Source: CAZWMK01 sp964635065 (GTDB taxonomy: Bacteria; Pseudomonadota; Alphaproteobacteria; Sphingomonadales; Sphingomonadaceae). From it: a DNA stretch of 17,779 bases. Under the pieces are notes generated by a model. It was not told the DNA's origin, did no database searches, and saw only the letters and a list, made by a program, of their open reading frames with translations. Shown here in pieces: positions 1 to 7,687 of this stretch. The position numbers and the translations under genes were made by a program. Position 1 is the stretch's first letter, and each line of letters begins with the position of its first letter. The stretch covers positions 1 to 17,779 of the forward strand of contig CAZWMK010000039.1 of assembly GCA_964635065.1 (NCBI GenBank), given 5' to 3'.

Positions 1-1125
1 GGCGCCGTGGCTGAGGATATAGGAAAGCGCGCGGACGAACATGCCCATCTGACCATGGAATGCGGCCATGCGGCCAAAGCTCGCGCCATGTTCGTCGCCC
101 GCGGCATGCGCCTGCTCTTCCTCGACCAGCATATAATGCTCGCCGGTCTTGCGCACGAACGGCAGCGGTGCATAGGGCGCAAGCGCCGCCGAGAACACCA
201 CCGGCCCCGAACCCGGCCCGCCGCCGCCGTGCGGGGTGGAAAAGGTCTTGTGCAGGTTGATGTGCATGGCATCGACACCAAGATCGCCGGGACGAACGCG
301 CCCGACAATGGCGTTGAAATTGGCCCCGTCGCAATAGACATAGGCGCCCGCCGCATGCACCGCATCGGCAATCTCGATCATGTCGGGTTCGAACAGGCCG
401 CAGGTGTTCGGGTTGGTGATCATGACAGCGGCAATATCGGGACCAAGCGCCGCTTTCAGCGCCGCCGTATCGACGCGTCCTGCCGCATTGGCCGGGATGC
501 CGACCACTTCATAGCCGCAGAAGGCCGCCGTTGCCGGATTGGTGCCATGTGCCGATTCCGGCACCAGCACCTTGTGGCGCGCCTCGCCACGCGCCTCGTG
601 CGCGGCGCGGATCGCCAGCATGCCGCACAGTTCGCCATGCGCGCCTGCCTTCGGGCTCATCGCCACTTCGGCCATGCCGGTCAGCGCCTTCAGCCATTCG
701 GCAAGGTCATGAATGAGCGCGAGCGCACCTTGCACGCTATCGATCGGCTGCAACGGGTGAATATCGGCAAAGCCCGGCAGCCGCGCCATTTTTTCGTTCA
801 GGCGCGGGTTGTGCTTCATGGTGCACGACCCCAGCGGGAACAGCCCCATGTCAATGGCATAATTCTGCCGCGACAGGCGGGTGAAGTGGCGCACCGTTTC
901 CGGCTCCGACAGGCCGGGCAGGCCAATCGCCTCGCTGCGCGCCAGATTGCCCAGACGCCCCTCCACCTGCGGCACAGGCGGAAGATCAACGCCGGTGCGG
1001 TCGAGCCCGCCTTTTTCGAACAGCAAAGGCTCTTCCAGCATCAAGGCGCGGTTGCCGGTGAAGGTGGTGGCAACCGACGCACCCGTCGGTTGCGGCGCGG
1101 TTTCGCGGCCCTGATTGTTCATCAT
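1..1125 (-). CDS. gcvPB: Glycine dehydrogenase (decarboxylating) subunit 2, GcvPB, partial (C-terminus beyond window)
   Basis: PLP-bearing half of the split P-protein, which decarboxylates glycine and passes the aminomethyl group to lipoyl-GcvH. I translated 375 codons from the ATG at 1125; the frame stays open to base 1, so the C-terminus is missing (family length is about 500 residues). The PLP-lysine motif HINLHKTFSTPHGGGGPG is present, as are SCTMKHNPR and SAHGTNPA, all typical of GcvPB. The ATG at 1125-1123 overlaps the gcvPA stop (ATGA), and a GGGAG-like ribosome site lies just upstream inside gcvPA. A second in-frame ATG follows immediately at 1122. Last visible gene of the gcvT-H-PA-PB operon, presumably under the upstream glycine riboswitch. 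Identification is secure. Confidence 0.96.
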   Translation of the reverse strand, partial: MMNNQGRETAPQPTGASVATTFTGNRALMLEEPLLFEKGGLDRTGVDLPPVPQVEGRLGNLARSEAIGLPGLSEPETVRHFTRLSRQNYAIDMGLFPLGSCTMKHNPRLNEKMARLPGFADIHPLQPIDSVQGALALIHDLAEWLKALTGMAEVAMSPKAGAHGELCGMLAIRAAHEARGEARHKVLVPESAHGTNPATAAFCGYEVVGIPANAAGRVDTAALKAALGPDIAAVMITNPNTCGLFEPDMIEIADAVHAAGAYVYCDGANFNAIVGRVRPGDLGVDAMHINLHKTFSTPHGGGGPGSGPVVFSAALAPYAPLPFVRKTGEHYMLVEEEQAHAAGDEHGASFGRMAAFHGQMGMFVRALSYILSHGA

Positions 1126-2489
1126 GCCAAGGCTCCCTTCAGGCTAGCAACCAGCCGGTCCATGTCATCGTCCGTCGCGGTTTCGGTGACGGCCAGCACC
1201 AGCCCGTCGGCCAGTGCCGCCTGATCGGGGTAGAGCCGCCCGAGCGACACGCCCGCCAGCACGCCCTGTTCGGCCAACTGCCGCACAACCGGTCGCGCCT
1301 CGCGGCCAAGCCGCACGGTGAACTCGTTGAAGAAGCTGCTGTTCACGACACTGATGCCGGAAACCCCGTCCAGACGGTCGGCCAGCTGGCAGGCGCGCGC
1401 ATGGTTCAGCTGCGCCAGTTGCCGCAGGCCCGTTTCGCCCAGCAAACTCATGTGGATAGTGAAGGCGAGCGCAATCAGGCCGCTGTTGGTGCAGATGTTC
1501 GACGTCGCCTTTTCGCGGCGGATATGCTGTTCGCGCGTCGACAGCGTCAGCACGAAGCCGCGCTTGCCATCGGCATCGACGGTCTGGCCGCACAACCGCC
1601 CCGGCATCTGGCGGACATGCTTGTCATTGCAGGCGAACAGGCCAAGATACGGTCCGCCGAAGTTGAGCCCGCCGCCGATCGACTGGCCTTCGCCCACCAC
1701 GATATCCGCCCCCATCGCCCCCGGCGACCTGACCGCGCCCAGCGACACCACTTCGGTGACGACCACGACAAGGAGCGCGCCCTTCGCATGGCAGGCGGCG
1801 GCAAGGTCGCTGAGATCGGCGACATGGCCGAACAGGTTCGGGTTCTGGACGACGACGCAGCTTGTATCGTCATCAATCGCCGCAATCAGCGCATCGGCAT
1901 CATGACCGGGCGCGCCGGGCGTCAGCACCGGGGCCTGTGTCACAACCTCATCGTCGGTGAAGTGCGTCAGGGTTTTCGCGACCGAGGCATAGTGCGGATG
2001 CAGCCCCGCCGACAGCAGCGCCTTTTTGCGCCTGGTGACACGGCGTGCCATGAAGATCGCCTCAACGCAGGCGGTCGAGCCGTCATACATCGACGCATTG
2101 GCCACATCCATGCCAGTAAGGCGCGCAACCTGCGTCTGGAACTCGAACAGATATTGCAGCGTGCCCTGCGCGATTTCGGGCTGATAGGGCGTATAGCTCG
2201 TCAGGAACTCGCCACGCTGGATGAGATGATCGACCGACGCCGGCACATGGTGCTTATAGGCCCCGCAACCGACAAAAAACGGCGCGTTCGACGCCGTCAG
2301 GTTGCGCGCGGCAAGTGCGCCAAGCTGGCGTTCGACCGCCATTTCGCTGGCATGGTCCGGCAGTCCGGCAATCGGGCCGGCAAGGCGCGCCGCCTGCGGC
2401 ACATCGCGGAACAACTCGTCAATCGAGGAGACGCCGATGGCGGCAAGCATCGCCGCGCGGTCGGCATCCCTGTGCGGAAGATAGCGCAT
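1122..2489 (-). CDS. gcvPA: Glycine dehydrogenase (decarboxylating) subunit 1, GcvPA
   Basis: Catalytically supportive half of the two-subunit P-protein; it pairs with GcvPB to decarboxylate glycine. It has 455 residues, normal for GcvPA. The N-terminus MRYLPHRDADRAAML matches the usual family start, so the ATG at 2489 is kept. Family-like stretches include the FFVGCGAYKHHVP region and the YTPYQPEIAQGTLQ segment (about residues 70-110), and a VVGEGQSIGGGLNFGGP segment in the second half. The PLP lysine belongs to GcvPB, so its absence here is expected. Twenty-two bases separate it from gcvH, and its stop overlaps the gcvPB start by 4 bases, which suggests translational coupling. Identification is secure. 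Confidence 0.96.
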   Translation of the reverse strand: MRYLPHRDADRAAMLAAIGVSSIDELFRDVPQAARLAGPIAGLPDHASEMAVERQLGALAARNLTASNAPFFVGCGAYKHHVPASVDHLIQRGEFLTSYTPYQPEIAQGTLQYLFEFQTQVARLTGMDVANASMYDGSTACVEAIFMARRVTRRKKALLSAGLHPHYASVAKTLTHFTDDEVVTQAPVLTPGAPGHDADALIAAIDDDTSCVVVQNPNLFGHVADLSDLAAACHAKGALLVVVVTEVVSLGAVRSPGAMGADIVVGEGQSIGGGLNFGGPYLGLFACNDKHVRQMPGRLCGQTVDADGKRGFVLTLSTREQHIRREKATSNICTNSGLIALAFTIHMSLLGETGLRQLAQLNHARACQLADRLDGVSGISVVNSSFFNEFTVRLGREARPVVRQLAEQGVLAGVSLGRLYPDQAALADGLVLAVTETATDDDMDRLVASLKGALA

Positions 2490-2511
2490 GGGGCCTCGGT
2501 CAGGTCAGGGG

Positions 2512-2883
2512 TTACAGGCTGGCGACGAACGCCGCATAGGCATCGGCGTCCATGAGGTCCGCCAGTTGCGCAGGCTCGGCCACGGTCATGCGGAAGAACC
2601 AGCCATCACCTTCGGGCGCGGTGTTGACCAGCGAGGGATCGCCTTCGAGCGCGTCGTTCACGCCGGTCACCTCGCCCGAAATCGGCGCATAGACTTCGCT
2701 TGCCGCCTTCACCGATTCAACGACCGCCGCATCCTTGCCCTGCGTTACCGCCGTGCCCACGCCCGGCAGTTCGACGAACACGACGTCGCCCAGCTGGCCC
2801 TGCGCATAATCGGTGATGCCCACGGTCGCCTCGCTGCCGTCGACGCGCAGCCATTCATGGTCCTTGGTGAAGTAGAGCGTCAT
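2512..2883 (-). CDS. gcvH: Glycine cleavage system H protein
   Basis: Lipoyl carrier that shuttles the aminomethyl group between the P, T and L proteins in the cytoplasm. It has 123 residues, the normal length. The start MTLYFTKDHEWLRV and the lipoylation motif ESVKAASE, with the modified lysine at residue 59, are both clear. The start ATG at 2883 overlaps the gcvT stop as ATGA, so the two are probably translationally coupled. It sits between gcvT and gcvPA, the usual alphaproteobacterial order. Lipoylation depends on genes outside this window. Very sure. Confidence 0.97.
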   Translation of the reverse strand: MTLYFTKDHEWLRVDGSEATVGITDYAQGQLGDVVFVELPGVGTAVTQGKDAAVVESVKAASEVYAPISGEVTGVNDALEGDPSLVNTAPEGDGWFFRMTVAEPAQLADLMDADAYAAFVASL

Positions 2884-4001
2884 TTCATCTCTCCCTGACG
2901 AACATAATTCTTCGGTTTGAACGGCATCGGCACGACCTGCGCCGCCAGCCGCTTGCCGCGCACCTCGATCTCAAGCGCCGCGCCATCGGCGGCAGCGTCT
3001 GCGGTCACCAGCGCCATCGCAATCGGCGCGCCGACGCTCGGTGCAAAGCCACCCGACGTCACGATGCCGACCTTGCGATCACCGCAATACACCTCTGCCC
3101 CTTCGCGCGCGGGTTGGCGACCATCGAGGCGCAAGCCGACGCGACGACGCGGCGCGCCGTTCAGCAGCTGATCGAGAATGATGTCGGCGCCCGGAAAGCC
3201 GCCTTCGGCCTTGCGGCGCTTGGAAATGGCAAAGCCCAGTCCGGCTTCGATGGGTGTTACGGTCGTGTCGACGTCGTGGCCATAAAGCGGCAAGCCCGCC
3301 TCAAGCCGCAGCGAGTCGCGCGCGCCAAGGCCGACCGGCTTCACTTCAGGCTGCGCCAAAAGCGACTGCGCCACGCTTTCGGCAGCGGTCGCGGGCAACG
3401 AAATTTCGAAGCCATCCTCGCCGGTATAGCCCGACCGGCTGACCCAGACCGGAACGCCACCAAGATCGAAAGCGCCCGCCCGCATGAAACCAAGCGCTGC
3501 CACGCCCGGCACCAGCCGTTCCAGCACATCGACCGCCTTCGGGCCTTGCAGCGCCAAAAGCGCCAGATCGGTACGGTGGTTGAGCGTCACGCCAGCGGGC
3601 AGGTGCGCCTGCATGTGCGCGATGTCGCCATGCTTGGTCGCGCCATTGACGACGAGGTAAAAATCATTCGCGCGGCGCGTCACCATCAAATCGTCGATCA
3701 CGCCACCCTGATCATTCGTCAGCATCGAATAGCGCAGAACGTTTTCGCGCAAGGATTTGAAGTCGCCGGGCATCAGCGCTTCCAGCGCGGCATCGGCGTC
3801 CGCACCCGTGATCAGGATCTGGCCCATGTGCGACACGTCGAACAGCCCCGCGCTTTCCCGCGTCCAGAGATGTTCGGCCATGATGCCGTCCGGATATTGC
3901 ACCGGCATGGCATAGCCCGCAAAGCCGACCATGCGCCCGCCCAGTGCACGGTGCAGACCATCCAGCGGCAGCAATTCCAGGGATTCAGTCGTATCGCCCA
4001 T
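2880..4001 (-). CDS. gcvT: Glycine cleavage system T protein (aminomethyltransferase)
   Basis: Releases NH3 from the aminomethyl-lipoyl H protein and transfers the one-carbon unit to tetrahydrofolate. The ATG at 4001 gives 373 residues, normal for GcvT. An in-frame extension to 4085 would run back into the glycine riboswitch and is rejected. Visible motifs are FDVSHMG (about 54-60), GGVIDDLMV with the catalytic-type Asp at about 103, the RSGYTGEDGFEI folate-domain motif (about 189-200), and GLGARDSLRLEAGLPLYGHD (about 224-243). A GGAAA sequence about 8 to 12 bases upstream may serve as ribosome site. First gene of the operon and the one directly behind the riboswitch. Confidence 0.96.
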   Translation of the reverse strand: MGDTTESLELLPLDGLHRALGGRMVGFAGYAMPVQYPDGIMAEHLWTRESAGLFDVSHMGQILITGADADAALEALMPGDFKSLRENVLRYSMLTNDQGGVIDDLMVTRRANDFYLVVNGATKHGDIAHMQAHLPAGVTLNHRTDLALLALQGPKAVDVLERLVPGVAALGFMRAGAFDLGGVPVWVSRSGYTGEDGFEISLPATAAESVAQSLLAQPEVKPVGLGARDSLRLEAGLPLYGHDVDTTVTPIEAGLGFAISKRRKAEGGFPGADIILDQLLNGAPRRRVGLRLDGRQPAREGAEVYCGDRKVGIVTSGGFAPSVGAPIAMALVTADAAADGAALEIEVRGKRLAAQVVPMPFKPKNYVRQGEMK

Positions 4002-4030
4002 TGGTGTAGTTTCCGTTCGACAGAGTCCGC

Positions 4031-4047
4031 CCGACGACAGCCGTCGG
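4031..4047 (-). promoter_or_regulatory. Hairpin in riboswitch expression platform
   Basis: Between the second aptamer and the gcvT start, the minus strand reads CCGACG, loop GCTGT, CGTCGG: a perfect 6-bp GC-rich stem. It is not followed by a run of T, so it is not a classical intrinsic terminator. It may be part of the switching structure that links glycine binding to gcvT expression. The role is inferred from position only. Confidence 0.45.
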
Positions 4048-4052
4048 CCGCG

Positions 4053-4240
4053 CCCCCTTCTGTCACGGAACCTGAGAGCTTTCACACACAGCCAAGGCCG
4101 CGTGCTTACCCCTTCGGTGGGACGGAGACCCGTCCGCTTTCCAGAGTGCTGCCATCACGTCCGCGCGGTCCTTTGGCCTGAGAGATTCCGGGGGCGGTTG
4201 CTCCTTCGGCGGCGACCCTTTCAGGCTGCACTCTCCCGCG
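4053..4240 (-). ncRNA. Tandem glycine riboswitch (two aptamers) upstream of gcvT
   Basis: Read on the minus strand, aptamer 1 (about 4239-4162) carries GGGAGAG, then GCCGAAGGAGCAACC, then TCTCTCAGGCCAAAGGACCG. After a short linker, aptamer 2 (about 4147-4053) carries CTCTGGAAAG, CACCGAAGGGGTAAGC, and GCTCTCAGG ending in GACAGAAGGGG. These are the conserved blocks of the Rfam Glycine class, present twice in order. Tandem glycine riboswitches typically switch on gcv operons when glycine is abundant, which fits the gene immediately downstream. Boundaries are estimated by eye. Confidence 0.93.
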
Positions 4241-4272
4241 CTGACGCCGGCCTTTCAACCGGCAGCCATTTC

Positions 4273-4301
4273 CCATTGGCCGAGCACCTGAGTCGTGTCA
4301 A
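4273..4301 (-). promoter_or_regulatory. Possible promoter of the gcv operon
   Basis: On the minus strand there is a perfect -35 hexamer TTGACA at 4301-4296, about 55 bases before the riboswitch. Seventeen bases later the sequence is CAATGG, a poor match to TATAAT, so only the -35 is convincing. A GACTC sequence (the GANTC methylation pattern of CcrM) lies in the spacer at 4294-4290. The location between the upstream gene's stop and the riboswitch is right for the operon promoter. Confidence 0.35.
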
Positions 4302-4322
4302 CGCCCGATCAGTACGGCCACT

Positions 4323-4943
4323 TCAGCGCGTGACGTTATAGGCCAGTCCCGCCTCGTCGAGCTGGAAACCGACCAGCGTTTCAAAGCTGGCGTTACGCAG
4401 TGCGGCCTTCACCTTGGGATCGGCCATCGGATCGATGGCGGCATCCGCGTCGCCGGGTTTGCGTTCCTTGGTGATCTTGGCGTTGATGTCGGCGGGCAGG
4501 ATCGTCTGGGCGCGATCGATCTGCGCGCGGGCAGCGGCAGGCGCTGTGGCGCGCAACTGGCCGTCGGCAAAGCGCAGCGTCACCGATCCCATCTGCTTTG
4601 ACAGGATCTGATCGCCCGAACGGACGACGGTGGCGAAGAACGGCAGCGTCACGTCCCGCGCGCCTGCGGCCGACGCACGGCGCGCAACCACGTCGAAACT
4701 GATCTGCGACACGATCTGCGGGCCGGTTTCATTGCACTGGGTCCGCAGGTTGGTGATCGACGCCTGCACGTCGATGGCATCGGCATCGCGGCTGCCGGCG
4801 GGATTGAACAGCGTCACGTCGCCGGTATGATTGAGTACGGCAACGGCCGGACAGACCGAACGGGTCACGCGCAGCGGATCACCGCCCTTGCAGGCAACGA
4901 GGGCGACGGGAAGTGCGAGAAGCAGCAGCGCGGAACGGTTCAC
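4323..4943 (-). CDS. Predicted lipoprotein of unknown function
   Basis: I do not recognise this family. From the GTG at 4943 it encodes 206 residues. The N-terminus is a lipoprotein signal: short positive region NRS, hydrophobic LLLLALPVALVA, and lipobox LVAC followed by KGGDP, so it is probably exported and lipidated. The mature part has two more cysteines (in RSVCPAV and RTQCNET) that could pair in the periplasm, beta-rich stretches, and no membrane segment. An ATG at 4970 is the alternative start (215 residues), but a good promoter at 4983-5011 would start RNA only about 6 bases before it. The GTG has an AGGA about 11 bases upstream and gives a typical short signal peptide. Single-gene unit, divergent from ispH. 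Confidence 0.75.
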   Translation of the reverse strand: MNRSALLLLALPVALVACKGGDPLRVTRSVCPAVAVLNHTGDVTLFNPAGSRDADAIDVQASITNLRTQCNETGPQIVSQISFDVVARRASAAGARDVTLPFFATVVRSGDQILSKQMGSVTLRFADGQLRATAPAAARAQIDRAQTILPADINAKITKERKPGDADAAIDPMADPKVKAALRNASFETLVGFQLDEAGLAYNVTR

Positions 4944-4982
4944 GATCGGGTTGGTCCTGCCAGAGGTCATCAAAGTCGCACT

Positions 4983-5011
4983 ATCATAGGAAGCGGGTTC
5001 CGCCTTGCCAA
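4983..5011 (-). promoter_or_regulatory. Sigma70-type promoter of the lipoprotein gene
   Basis: On the minus strand: -35 TTGGCA (5011-5006), exact 17-base spacer, -10 TATGAT (4988-4983). Both hexamers match consensus at 5 of 6 positions. The predicted transcription start is about 4976. This is the best promoter-like sequence I found in the window, and it lies in the divergent gap shared with ispH. Confidence 0.65.
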
Positions 5012-5033
5012 GCAATGCCGTAAGAGGCCAGCC

Positions 5034-5996
5034 ATGGTTGAGCAAACTTCATTCCCTGCGCGCCCCCCGCTGACCGTTCTTGTCGCCAATCCGCGCGGCT
5101 TTTGCGCGGGCGTCGACCGGGCGATCCGCATCGTCGAGCTGGCGATCGCCAAGCATGGCGCGCCGGTTTATGTCCGTCACGAAATCGTCCACAACCGTTT
5201 CGTCGTCGACGACCTGAAGGCCAAGGGCGCAATCTTTGTCGAAGAACTCGACGAGGTGCCTGACGGTGTGCCCGTGGTGTTTTCCGCGCATGGTGTGCCC
5301 AAAAGCGTGCCTGCCGCCGCCGAAGCGCGCAAGCTCGCCTATCTCGATGCCACCTGCCCGCTCGTCTCGCGCGTCCATCGCCAGGCCGAACGGCTGGTTG
5401 CTGCCGACCGTCACATCATTTTCGTCGGCCATGCCGGTCACCCCGAAGTCATCGGCACGTTCGGACAGGTGCCGGACGGCGCGATGACGCTGGTGGAAAC
5501 CCTGGACGACGCGCGCACAGTTCAGCCGCCCACGACCGGCAAGCTCGGTTTTCTTACGCAAACGACGCTGTCGGTCGATGATACGGCCGATATCGTCCGC
5601 GAACTGCGCCGCCGCTTTCCGCACATCGAAGGCCCGCGCGGCGAAGACATCTGCTACGCCACCTCGAACCGGCAGGAGGCGGTGAAAGCGATTGCCGATC
5701 GCGCCGAAGCCGTGCTGGTGATCGGCGCGCCCAATTCGTCAAACTCGCTTCGCCTGCGCGAAGTCGCCGAACGCTGCGGCGCGCGTGCCTATCTTGTCCA
5801 GCGCGCAGCCGACATCGAGATCGGCTGGTTTGACGGCGTTGCCACGCTTGGCCTCTCGGCCGGCGCATCGGCGCCCGAAGTCCTGGTGCAGGAAGTGCTG
5901 GCGCGCCTTGCCGAACATTTCGACACCCGCGTCGAAGCGGTCACGACCGCAACCGAGGATGTCGAATTCAAACTGCCCCGCGCATTGCTGGATTGA
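5034..5996 (+). CDS. ispH: 4-hydroxy-3-methylbut-2-enyl diphosphate reductase (IspH/LytB)
   Basis: Last step of the MEP isoprenoid pathway: reduces HMBPP to IPP and DMAPP using a [4Fe-4S] cluster, in the cytoplasm. The protein is 320 residues from the ATG at 5034, which has AAGAGG six bases upstream. The three cluster cysteines are visible at C24 (NPRGFCAGVDRAI), C108 (DATCPLV) and C207 (EDICYATSNRQ). Substrate-binding motifs VRHEIVHN (H53), FSAHGV (H86), GHAGHPEV (H136, E138), TQTTLS and APNSSNS are also present. An in-frame extension back to 4827 would run through the divergent lipoprotein gene and is not used. thrB follows 11 bases downstream, forming an ispH-thrB-rnhA unit seen in many alphaproteobacteria. 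Confidence 0.97.
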   Translation: MVEQTSFPARPPLTVLVANPRGFCAGVDRAIRIVELAIAKHGAPVYVRHEIVHNRFVVDDLKAKGAIFVEELDEVPDGVPVVFSAHGVPKSVPAAAEARKLAYLDATCPLVSRVHRQAERLVAADRHIIFVGHAGHPEVIGTFGQVPDGAMTLVETLDDARTVQPPTTGKLGFLTQTTLSVDDTADIVRELRRRFPHIEGPRGEDICYATSNRQEAVKAIADRAEAVLVIGAPNSSNSLRLREVAERCGARAYLVQRAADIEIGWFDGVATLGLSAGASAPEVLVQEVLARLAEHFDTRVEAVTTATEDVEFKLPRALLD

Positions 5997-6007
5997 TGGA
6001 CTGACTG

Positions 6008-6970
6008 ATGGCTGTTTACACGCAAGTGCCCGCCGAAATGCTGGCCGACTTCATCGCCCGATACGACATCGGCCAACTGGTATCGGCCAAGGGCATCGCC
6101 GAGGGCGTCGAAAACAGCAATTATCTGGTCGATACCAGCAAGGGACGCTTCATCCTCACCCTTTATGAAAAGCGCGTAAAGGTCGAGGATCTGCCCTATT
6201 TCCTCAATCTCATGACGCATCTGGCCGACCGCGGCGTGCCGGTGCCGCGCCCGATTGCTGATCGCGCAGGCCAGGTCCTTCAGCATCTTGCCGGTCGCCC
6301 CGCCTGCCTGATCGAGTTTCTGTCGGGCATTTCCGTCACGGAACCGACACCCGCCCTGTGCGGTGCGGCGGGCGATGCGCTGGCGCGGATGCACCTTGCC
6401 GCCGCCGATTACGGCGCCGTACGGATCAATGGCCTGACGCTCGACGACTGGGTCGCGCTGGCCGATGACTGCGACGAACATCTGGGCGAGATCGATCCCG
6501 CGCTTCCCGCACTGGTTGCAGACGAACTTGCCGTGTTGCAGCAGAACTGGCCGCACGAACTGCCGCGCGGCACGATCCATGCCGATCTTTTCCCCGACAA
6601 TGTGCTGGCCATCGACGAACAGGTTTCGGGCGTCATCGACTTTTATTTCGCCTGTACCGACATCAGCGCCTATGATCTGGCCATCACCCATGCGGCATGG
6701 TGCTTTTCGAGCGACGGCGCGACATTTCATCCAGCGCGCGCCGCCGCGATGGTGCGCGCTTATGAAACGATCCGCCCGCTGAACACTGCCGAAGCGACTG
6801 CCTTCCAGCTGTTGTGCCGAGGCGCGGCAATGCGTTTCCTGCTGACGCGCGCCTATGACTGGATCAACACGCCGTCCGATGCGATGGTGACGCGGAAAGA
6901 CCCCATGGCTTTTGCCCGGCGTCTGCGCTTCTATCAGACCGCAAGCATGCAGGAACTTCTGGGCCGATGA
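6008..6970 (+). CDS. thrB: Homoserine kinase (aminoglycoside phosphotransferase-like fold)
   Basis: Phosphorylates L-homoserine in threonine synthesis. It has 320 residues and belongs to the kinase-fold type of ThrB found in alphaproteobacteria and pseudomonads, not the GHMP type of enterics. The N-terminus MAVYTQVPAEMLADFIARYD and the GIAEGVENSNYLV segment (about 29-41) are characteristic. The catalytic loop HADLFPDN (H191, D193, N198) and the metal-binding D211 in GVIDFYF are intact. It starts 11 bases after ispH and its stop overlaps rnhA as ATGA. The ribosome site before its ATG is weak, so coupling to ispH translation is possible. Confidence 0.95.
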   Translation: MAVYTQVPAEMLADFIARYDIGQLVSAKGIAEGVENSNYLVDTSKGRFILTLYEKRVKVEDLPYFLNLMTHLADRGVPVPRPIADRAGQVLQHLAGRPACLIEFLSGISVTEPTPALCGAAGDALARMHLAAADYGAVRINGLTLDDWVALADDCDEHLGEIDPALPALVADELAVLQQNWPHELPRGTIHADLFPDNVLAIDEQVSGVIDFYFACTDISAYDLAITHAAWCFSSDGATFHPARAAAMVRAYETIRPLNTAEATAFQLLCRGAAMRFLLTRAYDWINTPSDAMVTRKDPMAFARRLRFYQTASMQELLGR

Positions 6971-7434
6971 ACGGCCTGACGCGGGTCGAGATTGCGACCG
7001 ACGGCGCATGCAAGGGCAATCCCGGTCCCGGCGGCTGGGGCGCGATTCTGCGTCAGGGCACGCGCGAGCGCGAACTGTCGGGCTATGAGGCGCACACTAC
7101 CAACAACCGCATGGAGATGATGGCGGCGATCATGGCGCTCAGCGCGTTGAAACGCCCGTGCGCCGTGCATCTGTCGACCGACAGCAATTATCTGCGTGAC
7201 GGCATCACCAAATGGATTCACGGCTGGCAGCGGAACGGCTGGCGGACTGCGGACAGGAAGCCGGTAAAGAACGCCGATCTCTGGCAGGCACTGCTCGATG
7301 CCGCGCAACCGCACCAGATCGAATGGGTCTGGGTCAAGGGGCATGCCGGTCACCCCGACAATGAACGCTGCGATGCGCTGGCCAACGCCGCGATAGCAGA
7401 AGCCCGCAGCAAGGTGGCCGCAGCGGCCTCTTGA
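6967..7434 (+). CDS. rnhA: Ribonuclease HI
   Basis: Cleaves the RNA strand of RNA-DNA hybrids. The 155-residue length is normal for the bacterial enzyme. The catalytic carboxylates are all visible: D12 in ATDGACKGNPGPGGWG, E50 in NNRMEMMAA, D72 in STDSNYL and D136 in ERCDALAN; the active-site H126 is in VKGHAGH. The basic protrusion region KWIHGWQRNGWRT (about 82-94) marks it as type HI. The start overlaps the thrB stop by 4 bases. Third gene of the ispH-thrB-rnhA set. Confidence 0.97.
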   Translation: MNGLTRVEIATDGACKGNPGPGGWGAILRQGTRERELSGYEAHTTNNRMEMMAAIMALSALKRPCAVHLSTDSNYLRDGITKWIHGWQRNGWRTADRKPVKNADLWQALLDAAQPHQIEWVWVKGHAGHPDNERCDALANAAIAEARSKVAAAAS

Positions 7435-7516
7435 GGCGGGATTATTTCTAGTCTACGCTCCTTGCAGTGCGAAAATCATATACCCTCTCAAAACGCATGT
7501 CATAGGAGACTGACTG

Positions 7517-7687
7517 ATGAAGTTCGAAGTCTACAAAGACAAAAAGGGTGAATTTCGCTGGCGTCTCAAGCATGCGAACGGCAATATCCTTGCCACATCT
7601 TCCGAAGGCTACAAGGCGCGCGATAGCGTCATGAAGGGCATTGAAAACGTCAAGAACTCGGCCTCTGCGCCTGTTCAGGAAGTCTGA
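7517..7687 (+). CDS. DUF1508 (YegP-like) small protein
   Basis: A 56-residue protein, MKFEVYKDKKGEFRWRL at the start, with the rest matching the DUF1508 pattern (RWRL..ANG.ILA.SSEGY, then KGIENVK). YegP of E. coli has two such repeats; this has one. It is short, basic and presumably cytoplasmic; the biochemical function is not established. AGGAG at 7504-7508, eight bases before the ATG, is a good ribosome site. The 82-base gap after rnhA shows no clear terminator or promoter that I could fix. Its last 13 bases overlap the 3' end of the convergent oxidoreductase gene. Confidence 0.85.
   Translation: MKFEVYKDKKGEFRWRLKHANGNILATSSEGYKARDSVMKGIENVKNSASAPVQEV

Noticed and set aside
7..1224. Long open frame on the plus strand (405 codons)
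   Set aside because: It lies opposite gcvPB, whose minus-strand translation has the PLP-lysine motif and other clear family motifs. The plus-strand product is Arg/His-rich with no recognisable domain, as expected of a GC-rich antisense shadow.
4031..4047. Intrinsic terminator at the hairpin before gcvT
   Set aside because: The stem is real, but no T-run follows on the minus strand, so it is recorded only as a possible part of the expression platform.
5789..7009. Long minus-strand open frame (406 codons) opposite ispH 3' end and thrB
   Set aside because: It covers two well-identified plus-strand enzymes and has no domain or credible ribosome site.
7435..7516. Promoter for the DUF1508 gene
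   Set aside because: TATACC and CATATA look like -10 elements, and TTGCAG like a -35, but the spacing between them is only about 9-11 bases. No acceptable pair was found.
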